Shown one piece after another: positions 1 to 4,017 of a stretch of 6,491 bases of DNA; positions within the stretch are counted from its first letter, which is position 1, and each line of letters begins with the position of its first letter. Origin of the DNA: JACCRE01 sp049790855 (lineage in GTDB: Bacteria; Planctomycetota; Planctomycetia; Planctomycetales; Planctomycetaceae); the NCBI GenBank assembly GCA_049790855.1, contig JBAQZJ010000531.1:1-6491 (forward strand), written 5' to 3'. The notes under the pieces were generated by a model. The model ran no database searches. It was not told the DNA's origin and saw only the letters and a program-made list of their open reading frames with translations. The position numbers and the translations under genes were made by a program.

Positions 1-111
1 CCCTGACGGTCGCGGCTCTGAGGCGGCTCTTTCTTGGGAATCGCCCGCGGCGGTCCGGCCTGCAACGAGTTCGAAACCGCAAGCGGAAAAACTCGCCGCA
101 GGAACGTTCGC
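1..111. other. left-edge stretch without a supportable gene
   Basis: No complete gene is visible here. The plus-strand frame starting at base 2 is open from the window edge to a TGA at 125-127 (41 codons, rich in Ala and Pro) and could be the tail of a gene lying mostly to the left. Its stop would fall inside the hairpin repeat, and its third-position GC is not convincingly coding. A minus-strand frame opening at a GTG at 116 also runs off the edge without recognisable sequence. Neither is called as a gene. Confidence 0.4.
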
Positions 112-142
112 CCCACCGGCAGGCTGACGCCTGCCGCTCGCC
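112..142 (+). repeat. 31-bp hairpin repeat, copy 1
   Basis: A perfect 8-bp stem, CGGCAGGC (117-124) with GCCTGCCG (129-136), encloses a TGAC loop. The 31 bases from 112 to 142 recur exactly, on the opposite strand, at 3941-3971; the match stops abruptly on both sides. The element begins 3 bases beyond the stop codon of the minus-strand acetyltransferase, so its RNA form would fold in that gene's 3' end and could act as a weak terminator or mRNA stabiliser. There is no T-tract. Size, palindromy and position fit a REP-type dispersed repeat; genome-wide copy number cannot be judged from here. Confidence 0.85.
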
Positions 143-145
143 GAG

Positions 146-628
146 TCATTCTTTCAGGCCGTCGAGCGTTCGCTCCAGCACGAGATAACCCGTCGCGTTC
201 AATCCGAGCGAGGCGTAGGTCGCGCGAGCCGGGGCGTTGTCTTGTTCGACGTAGAGTCGGACAATCGTCACGCGTTCTTGCGAGGCGGCGTCGACGACGT
301 GTCGGAACAGCGCCCGAAACACGCCCTGTCGGCGATGGTCGGAGTGAACGTAAACGCTTTGCACCCACCACATCGGGCCGTTTCGCCAGTCGCTCCACTC
401 GATCGTCACCATCAACTGGCCGATCACGGTTCCGGACTCGGGGCCGTCGGTCAGTCGGGCGACGAAATATCGACCTTTCGAGCGGTCGTCCAGCACGGCG
501 CGGACGCCGGCGGCGACGGTCGGCGGGTCAAGAACGAGATGTTCGCTCTCGGAGGCCAAGGCGACGTTGAATGCCGCGATCGTCGTCGCGTCGGCGAGCG
601 TCGCAGGTTCGATTTCGTAGGTTTTCAT
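146..628 (-). CDS. GNAT family N-acetyltransferase
   Basis: A 160-residue protein of normal length for a single-domain GCN5-related N-acetyltransferase, which moves the acetyl group of acetyl-CoA to an amine; the substrate cannot be inferred. A beta strand (SVYVHSD, about 91-97) leads into the acetyl-CoA pyrophosphate loop R-R-Q-G-V-F at 99-104 and helix alpha3. The usual small residue at the end of the Q/R-x-x-G-x-G/A loop is Phe here. Motif B follows: YVEQDN (126-131), then ARATYASLGL with Tyr138 in the position of the usual general-acid tyrosine. There is no signal peptide or membrane segment, so it is probably cytosolic. The frame is open upstream to 895, but the ATG at 628 (MKTYEIEP) starts exactly where GNAT homology would; residues upstream are Arg/Ser-rich shadow sequence overlapping the divergent Fe-S gene. 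No clear Shine-Dalgarno is seen. It is transcribed divergently from that gene and seems to stand alone. Confidence 0.9.
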   Translation of the reverse strand: MKTYEIEPATLADATTIAAFNVALASESEHLVLDPPTVAAGVRAVLDDRSKGRYFVARLTDGPESGTVIGQLMVTIEWSDWRNGPMWWVQSVYVHSDHRRQGVFRALFRHVVDAASQERVTIVRLYVEQDNAPARATYASLGLNATGYLVLERTLDGLKE

Positions 629-641
629 AAGCGATTTGGCA

Positions 642-687
642 TTAGCCGCCCCGCTTGCGGGGCGCGTCGGCCAAGGCCGACGGCTAA
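642..687. repeat. three-stem palindromic element (REP-like)
   Basis: An outer pair TTAGCC (642-647) and GGCTAA (682-687) encloses two perfect 7-bp hairpins: GCCCCGC/GCGGGGC (648-663) and GTCGGCC/GGCCGAC (666-681), separated by two bases. The whole 46-bp unit would fold into a cloverleaf-like three-way junction on either strand. It lies 14 bp upstream of the acetyltransferase ATG, so it would be in that gene's 5' untranslated RNA if transcription starts further upstream, and about 160 bp upstream of the Fe-S carrier. It shares its TTAGCCGC edge with the element at 1841-1863. It could be a dispersed repeat or a regulatory structure. Confidence 0.7.
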
Positions 688-740
688 GATTTGTTCCAAT
701 GCGGGCCGAACGTCCCCTCGTCGGGCCAAGCGGTGGATTG

Positions 741-746
741 TATAAT
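741..746 (+). promoter_or_regulatory. candidate -10 box for the Fe-S carrier gene
   Basis: A perfect TATAAT hexamer sits in an AT-rich patch of otherwise very GC-rich DNA, about 100 bp before the Fe-S carrier start. No good -35 hexamer lies 16-18 bp upstream (the bases there read TCGTCG), so the call rests on the -10 and on its position. The same patch read on the minus strand gives TATACA and TACAAT, so it could also serve the divergent acetyltransferase. Confidence 0.4.
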
Positions 747-831
747 CTCAGTCGACCGGAACCGAACCGGCCGGGGATTGCCCGTCGGCGTGACCAGCCC
801 CCGCCGTTCGCAGCGTTTCGAGATTCTTTCC

Positions 832-837
832 AAGAGG
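832..837 (+). promoter_or_regulatory. ribosome binding site that sets the Fe-S carrier start
   Basis: AAGAGG lies 9 nt before the ATG at 847 and directly abuts an in-frame ATG at 838. The spacing excludes 838 and favours 847, which is also where family homology begins (MAVNLTEAAAEEI). Confidence 0.65.
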
Positions 838-846
838 ATGTGTTCG

Positions 847-1179
847 ATGGCGGTGAACCTGACCGAAGCAGCCGCAGAGGAGATTCTGCGGGCACGAAGT
901 GAAGCCGGGTATCCCGAAGCGATGGTGCTGCGGGTCGGCGTGGCCGGCGGCGGTTGCAGCGGCTTCCAGTACAGCCTCGGCTTCGACGATGCCGCCGACG
1001 CGGCCAAGGACCACGTCGTCGAGCAGCACGGCGTGAAAGTGGCCGTCGACAAGAAAAGCGCCCTGTATCTCGACGGCACGACGATCGACTACTACAGCGG
1101 TCTCGACCGGCGCGGGTTTGTGTTCAACAACCCGAACGCCGTCAAGAGTTGCGGTTGCGGCAGCAGCTTCTCGGCCTGA
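847..1179 (+). CDS. A-type iron-sulfur carrier (ErpA/IscA/HesB family)
   Basis: A 110-residue protein matching the usual length of A-type Fe-S carriers, which accept iron or Fe-S clusters from the assembly machinery and hand them to apo-enzymes in the cytoplasm. The three conserved ligand cysteines are present: Cys37 in GGGCSGFQY and Cys102/Cys104 in the C-terminal KSCGCGSSF. The GGGCSGFQY and CGCGSSFS spellings resemble ErpA more than IscA as I recall those sequences, but the subfamily is not settled, so no symbol is given. The order (N-terminal helix, LRVGVAGGGCSG strand-loop, VDKKSALYLDG, FNNPNA) is canonical. The frame extends upstream to an ATG at 691, but those residues are not family-like; the ribosome binding site supports 847. 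No other Fe-S assembly gene is in view. It appears to be a single-gene unit with a -10-like box upstream and an intrinsic terminator after it. Confidence 0.95.
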   Translation: MAVNLTEAAAEEILRARSEAGYPEAMVLRVGVAGGGCSGFQYSLGFDDAADAAKDHVVEQHGVKVAVDKKSALYLDGTTIDYYSGLDRRGFVFNNPNAVKSCGCGSSFSA

Positions 1180-1218
1180 GCCGCCGCGTCGTCCAGTACG
1201 GTCGTCCAGAACGCATCG

Positions 1219-1250
1219 AAGCCCCCGGAGCATTATCCGGGGGCTTTTTT
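1219..1250 (+). terminator. intrinsic terminator of the Fe-S carrier gene
   Basis: A GC-rich stem GCCCCCGGA (1221-1229) pairs perfectly with TCCGGGGGC (1236-1244) around a GCATTA loop and is followed directly by six T residues. Two A residues at 1219-1220 extend the stem with the first Ts. This is the only hairpin in the window with a proper T-tract, and it begins 39 bp after the stop codon. Confidence 0.92.
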
Positions 1251-1312
1251 CGTGTGTTGTGGCGTCTGCTCCGACCGGGGTCGTGGGTCACTTTGAACAA
1301 AGCGGCCAGAAC

Positions 1313-1365
1313 TGTCGCCTTTCGCTCCCGCGAAAGGGCGTTCTTTCGCGGAGCGAAAGACGACA
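1313..1365. repeat. 53-nt imperfect inverted repeat with nested hairpins
   Basis: The left arm (1313-1336) and right arm (1343-1365) pair along almost their full length: TGTCG with CGACA, then CTTTCGCTCC with GGAGCGAAAG, then GCGAAAG with CTTTCGC. The only breaks are one C/A mismatch (1318/1360) and one unpaired C near 1329; the loop is GGCGTT (1337-1342). Each arm is also a small hairpin by itself (CTTTCGC...GCGAAAG), so a long stem or a double hairpin can form. It lies between the Fe-S gene terminator and the lipoprotein promoter region. There is no coding capacity. It fits a REP or MITE-like dispersed element. Confidence 0.8.
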
Positions 1366-1403
1366 AATCGGCAGACCGACCCATCACCCCGACTGGAGTC
1401 GAC

Positions 1404-1432
1404 TGGACCGCCGCCGCCCCGCTTGCTACAAC
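1404..1432 (+). promoter_or_regulatory. candidate promoter for the small lipoprotein gene
   Basis: TGGACC (1404-1409) and TACAAC (1427-1432) each match the sigma-70 consensus at 4 of 6 positions and are separated by exactly 17 bp. A TG dinucleotide at 1424-1425 gives an extended -10 (TGCTACAAC). Transcription would begin near 1439, leaving a leader of about 78 nt. This is pattern matching only. Confidence 0.35.
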
Positions 1433-1516
1433 CCCGGCCTCTTCTCTCCGGCTCCCGTCTGAAATCTTCTCTCCACAGCGAACCGGGTCGTCCGTCGACC
1501 TGGCAAAGGTGCCGCC

Positions 1517-1810
1517 ATGTCCGTTCGGCGGAGTCTCATCCCGCTTGTCGCCGGCCTCGTCGTGAGCGGGCAGTCCGGCTGCCTGTTCTTCGAGCCGATG
1601 GGCGAGTTCTGGCATCAGGTCAAACGCAACGCCGTCCCGAGCGCCGACGACAAACGCGACTTCACCGACGAGGTCGACGAAGGCTGGGACGTCGTCGGCG
1701 AAGAAGGCCGGCGCGATCAGGAGGCCGAGAAAGACCCCGATCAATGGTACCGGAACTACATCCTCAGCCCGAAGGCGCGAGAGATCGAAGAGAACCTTGG
1801 GTTCGAGTGA
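1517..1810 (+). CDS. small putative lipoprotein of unknown function
   Basis: A 97-residue protein with a short lipoprotein-type signal: Arg4-Arg5, a hydrophobic core (about 7-17) and a Cys at 22 in QSGC. Gly at -1 and Ser at -2 suit signal peptidase II, but Gln at -3 replaces the usual Leu/Val/Ile, so lipidation is likely rather than certain. The mature part is about 76 residues, strongly acidic and hydrophilic (ADDKRDFTDEVDE, then GEEGRRDQEAEKDPDQ), and ends in a helix-like NYILSPKAREIEENLGFE. No enzyme motif or membrane span is visible. AAAGGTG at 1505-1511 gives a good ribosome binding site 5 nt before the ATG. I do not recognise a named family; similar short acidic lipoproteins with a KAREIE..LG ending may occur in other planctomycetes, which is recollection, not a search. 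It converges on the response regulator gene. Confidence 0.75.
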   Translation: MSVRRSLIPLVAGLVVSGQSGCLFFEPMGEFWHQVKRNAVPSADDKRDFTDEVDEGWDVVGEEGRRDQEAEKDPDQWYRNYILSPKAREIEENLGFE

Positions 1811-1829
1811 GTTCGCGTTCGCCACGCGC

Positions 1830-1863
1830 CGAGAACTTCTCGCAGGCCAGAGCCTGCGGCTAA
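1830..1863. repeat. hairpin repeat in a convergent junction, possible two-way terminator
   Basis: A 7-bp perfect stem CGCAGGC (1841-1847) with GCCTGCG (1852-1858) around CAGA is flanked by GCTAA (1859-1863). Immediately to the left, CGAGAACTTCTCG (1830-1842) is a second small palindrome sharing two bases with the first. Read on the minus strand, the unit begins TTAGCCGC, the same edge as the element at 642-687. It occupies most of the 59-bp gap between two genes that end facing each other, so it may stop transcription both ways, although there is no T-tract. Confidence 0.6.
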
Positions 1864-1869
1864 CGGCGT

Positions 1870-2328
1870 TTATTCCTCTTCGTCCTTTTTCGCGAGCTTT
1901 TTCTGGACCGCGCGGCGCAGGCGATTGCTGCCGGCCGTTGCGGCGGGTTTCGTCGCGACGGCGTCGCGAAGCGCCCTGGCGACCGATTCCAGCAAGACGT
2001 CCATCGCGAACGGTTTGCGCAGATAGTCGGCGACGCCGAGCATTTCGGCATAAGCCTTATGCCGGCCGCCTTCGTTCGCCGTGATCATGATCACGGGCGG
2101 TGCGTCGGGCAGCGTCTTGAGGAACTCGAGGACCGGGAAGCCGCCCATCCGCGGCATCATCATGTCGGTGATGATCAGGTCCGGCCGGTCTTCCTCGACG
2201 CGCTTCTGGCCTTCGATCCCGTTCGGGGCGATGCGGACGTCGTAGCCGGCGGCCTGCAATACGCCCGAAATCGTCGACTGGATCTCGCGGTCGTCCTCGA
2301 TCAGCAGAATTTTGTTCGCGGCAGACAT
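1870..2328 (-). CDS. stand-alone response regulator receiver protein
   Basis: A 152-residue CheY-like protein. The receiver domain covers about residues 5-122 with every phosphotransfer residue present: acidic pair Asp12-Asp13 in LLIEDD, phospho-acceptor Asp55 in LIITDMMMPRMGG, Thr83 in VIMITAN, and Lys105 in YLRKPF. There is no DNA-binding or enzymatic output domain; the last 25 or so residues are a low-complexity basic stretch (RLRRAVQKKLAKK) ending in DEEE. It probably acts in the cytoplasm through protein contacts after phosphorylation by a histidine kinase encoded elsewhere, since none is in view. The ATG at 2328 sits exactly where receiver homology starts and has a weak GGAT ribosome binding site. 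It is divergent from the DUF1559 gene across 356 bp and convergent with the lipoprotein. Target pathway unknown. Confidence 0.93.
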   Translation of the reverse strand: MSAANKILLIEDDREIQSTISGVLQAAGYDVRIAPNGIEGQKRVEEDRPDLIITDMMMPRMGGFPVLEFLKTLPDAPPVIMITANEGGRHKAYAEMLGVADYLRKPFAMDVLLESVARALRDAVATKPAATAGSNRLRRAVQKKLAKKDEEE

Positions 2329-2492
2329 CGGTCATCCGTCGTTCGATGAAGGCGTTTCGGACGTCCGTTCGACGCAACTGTCGAGCCGGTCGGCCGGTGC
2401 CGGGTGTTTCCTGCGGAACGAAAGTCCCGGCCCGACATTTTAGCCCGGCGCGGCGGGGAAAGCGATTCGGCCTCGGTCAGCGGCTCGCCGAT

Positions 2493-2530
2493 CCTTCAAC
2501 CTTCAACGATCGACCTTCCACTTTCAACCT
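2493..2530 (+). repeat. imperfect CCTTCAAC heptad-like tandem repeats
   Basis: CCTTCAAC and CTTCAAC occur back to back (2493-2507), followed after GATCGA by CCTTCCAC, then TTTCAACCT. Two related words, CCTTCAC (2554-2560) and CTTTCAC (2565-2571), lie further on. The pattern looks like a decayed 7-bp microsatellite. A cluster of protein-binding sites upstream of the pilin-like gene is possible but unsupported. Confidence 0.5.
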
Positions 2531-2561
2531 CCGTCCGCTGGCGCATTCTTCGGCCTTCACG

Positions 2562-2581
2562 GAACTTTCACAGGGAAGTTC
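2562..2581. promoter_or_regulatory. operator-like inverted repeat upstream of the DUF1559 gene
   Basis: Perfect 6-bp half sites GAACTT and AAGTTC are separated by 8 bp, about 104 bp before the DUF1559 start. The dimension suits a dimeric regulator. The left half also reads GGAACTT, the -35 motif of some extracytoplasmic-function sigma factors, but no matching -10 is found at the right distance. Confidence 0.25.
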
Positions 2582-2672
2582 ATTCGCTGTTCATCTTGCG
2601 TCGTAAAGTGACCGCCAACCCGCGACGGATGGCGCTTGGTGCGACGCGGCGGGCCGGATTCGTCCATGTCTT

Positions 2673-2678
2673 GAGGAG
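2673..2678 (+). promoter_or_regulatory. strong ribosome binding site of the DUF1559 gene
   Basis: GAGGAG lies 6 nt before the ATG at 2685. It is the best Shine-Dalgarno in the window, suggests high expression and fixes the start, giving an 18-residue leader before the prepilin cleavage site. Confidence 0.75.
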
Positions 2679-2684
2679 AACACG

Positions 2685-3845
2685 ATGGTTCGGGGTCACG
2701 GGCTACCCGTCGTAGCGAGCAAGAACGCTCGCCGCGGGTTCACGCTGATCGAGCTGCTGGTCGTCATCACGATTATTGCGATTCTGATCGCCCTGGTCAC
2801 ACCGGCCGTCTTCGCGGCCCGCGAGTCGGCCCGCCGGGCGCAGTGCCAGAACAACCTGCGTCAGTTCGGCATCGCGCTGCACACGTTTGCCACGAACGAT
2901 CCATCCAACCGCTTCACCTCCGGCAACCATGACTTCCGCCGCGACGGCTGCCCGGACAGCTACGGCTGGGTCGCCGACGTCGTCAACCTCGGCGCCGGCA
3001 AGCCGCAGCAGATGATGTGCCCCGGCAGCGAACTGTTCGGCAGCGAGAAGCTGAACGACATGGTCGGCGCCGTCAACACGTCGGGCAGCGGCGGGGCGCC
3101 GCCCAGCCGTCTGCTGGAAGGCATTTGCTCGCAGTGGGGCAGTGGCACCGAGAGCACACAGATCCGCATCGAGCAGATCGCGCAACTGCTCGAGGACGGC
3201 TACGGCACGAACTACGCATCGAGCTGGTTCCTCGGGAGGTCGGCTCCGAAAGTCGATCTCACGAACTCCACGATCTCCGACCTGAAGGGTCTGGCGGGCA
3301 CGTTCGGTCCGCTGCGGCAGCGGCAGCTCGAAAACAGCGGCCTGTCGGCCCAGGTCGTGCCGTGGCTCGGTTGTGCCGGCCCCGGCGATGCGGGCGAGGC
3401 CGTTCTGTCGAGCAGCATCACGGACCGCGCCGGCAAAGAATACGTCTCGATCGGTTCGCGGCTCGCCGAGACCGCCAACGACGGCCCCGCGATGTGGAAC
3501 GGCACCGACATCGACCTGATGCCGATCGGCACGAACATCAACACGGCGATGACGGCCGTCGATCCGGTCACCGGCGACCCGATCTGGCTGCAGGACACTC
3601 GCGACTGGTACGCCTGGCACGGCCTCGGCAAGAAGAAGACCTGCAACATCCTCTTCGCCGACGGCAGCGTCAAGAGCTTCATCGACCAGGACGGCGACCA
3701 GTTCCTCAACCCGGGCTTCAACGCTGCGGGTGGCAACGCGGAAACGACCGGCTACACGTCGGCCGTCGTCGAACTGCCCCCGGCTGAGATTTACAGTGGC
3801 GCGTTCCTGCCGCAAGGCGTGATCAAGAAGGGCAACTTCGAGTGA
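2685..3845 (+). CDS. DUF1559 domain protein with type IV prepilin-like N-terminus
   Basis: A 386-residue protein. A basic leader (to Gly18, with Arg16-Arg17) is followed by the prepilin peptidase motif G-FTLIELLVVITIIAI: cleavage is expected between Gly18 and Phe19, and Glu23 is the conserved Glu at mature position 5. One hydrophobic helix (about 21-41) leads into the family-typical RRAQCQNNLRQFGIALH. The body is a soluble Gly/Asp-rich domain. The C-terminal signature is WHGLGKKKTCNILFADGSVKSF: His312 and Asp326-Gly327 are 13 residues apart, whereas the related processing-associated motif is H-X9-DG. After it comes DQDGDQFLNPGF (334-345), resembling an EF-hand-type calcium loop. Family members are pseudopilin-like proteins expected at the inner membrane or in the periplasm, assembled or processed by type II secretion or type IV pilus machinery; their function is unknown. 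No pilus genes are nearby and the gene appears monocistronic. Confidence 0.95.
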   Translation: MVRGHGLPVVASKNARRGFTLIELLVVITIIAILIALVTPAVFAARESARRAQCQNNLRQFGIALHTFATNDPSNRFTSGNHDFRRDGCPDSYGWVADVVNLGAGKPQQMMCPGSELFGSEKLNDMVGAVNTSGSGGAPPSRLLEGICSQWGSGTESTQIRIEQIAQLLEDGYGTNYASSWFLGRSAPKVDLTNSTISDLKGLAGTFGPLRQRQLENSGLSAQVVPWLGCAGPGDAGEAVLSSSITDRAGKEYVSIGSRLAETANDGPAMWNGTDIDLMPIGTNINTAMTAVDPVTGDPIWLQDTRDWYAWHGLGKKKTCNILFADGSVKSFIDQDGDQFLNPGFNAAGGNAETTGYTSAVVELPPAEIYSGAFLPQGVIKKGNFE

Positions 3846-3879
3846 TCGACTGGTACGATCATTCGGCGGCGACATGAAT

Positions 3880-3909
3880 GAAGCCCGGCCGTGTTCACGG
3901 CCGGGCTTC
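3880..3909 (+). terminator. 14-bp-stem hairpin after the DUF1559 gene
   Basis: GAAGCCCGGCCGTG pairs perfectly with CACGGCCGGGCTTC around a two-base TT (in practice a 4-nt loop). It begins 35 bp after the stop codon. No T-run follows on the plus strand (the next bases are CGTCGCG); on the minus strand it is followed by a weak TTCATTCAT. The very stable stem and its position argue for terminator or 3'-end protection, possibly two-way, since the kinase gene converges on it. Confidence 0.7.
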
Positions 3910-3940
3910 CGTCGCGTCGAGCGTTCTGACGGAACATCGA

Positions 3941-3971
3941 GGCGAGCGGCAGGCGTCAGCCTGCCGGTGGG
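3941..3971 (-). repeat. 31-bp hairpin repeat, copy 2 (inverted)
   Basis: Base-for-base reverse complement of 112-142, with the stem CGGCAGGC/GCCTGCCG at 3947-3966. Relative to the upstream gene on its own strand, it has the same orientation after the DUF1559 gene as copy 1 has after the acetyltransferase gene. It lies 46 bp from the kinase stop on the other side. Flanking sequence differs from copy 1, so the repeat ends are sharp. Confidence 0.85.
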
Positions 3972-4017
3972 CAAGGCGACTCCCCAGCGTTGACGGTTCC
4001 TCGCTGGCGCGTCGGGC

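Larger units (their letters stand above)
2329..2684. other. 356-bp divergent intergenic region
   Basis: No gene is supported here. It must hold the promoters of the receiver gene (leftward) and the DUF1559 gene (rightward). Visible elements are a perfect 10-bp palindrome CGGACGTCCG (2358-2367), 30 bp upstream of the receiver start; a minus-strand TAAAAT box (2437-2442) that might be its -10, without a convincing -35; a CT-rich patch of 7-8-base imperfect repeats (2493-2530); and an inverted repeat GAACTT-N8-AAGTTC (2562-2581). A plus-strand ATG at 2630 opens a short Arg-rich frame that overlaps the pilin gene out of phase and does not look coding. Confidence 0.5.

Noticed and set aside
691..846. 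Extended N-terminus for the Fe-S carrier
   Set aside because: A-type carriers start with the short helix seen at 847, the added residues are unlike the family, the TATAAT box lies inside the extension, and AAGAGG fits the 847 start.
629..895. Extended N-terminus of the acetyltransferase to 895
   Set aside because: The extra 89 residues are Arg/Ser/Pro-rich and cover the three-stem element and the start of the divergent Fe-S gene; a standard GNAT domain starts at 628.
2561..2595. GGAACTT as a -35 of an ECF sigma promoter for the DUF1559 gene
   Set aside because: No suitable -10 motif is found 16-17 bp downstream, and the word is also half of the inverted repeat.
112..3971. The inverted 31-bp pair as terminal inverted repeats of a transposon
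   Set aside because: The DNA between contains only housekeeping-type and cellular genes without a transposase, and each copy is a self-contained hairpin in a 3' gene flank, which fits dispersed repeats better.
2703..3974. 423-codon open frame antisense to the DUF1559 gene
   Set aside because: The plus-strand protein has unmistakable prepilin and DUF1559 motifs and a strong ribosome binding site; the antisense translation is low-complexity Arg/Ala/Val without motifs.
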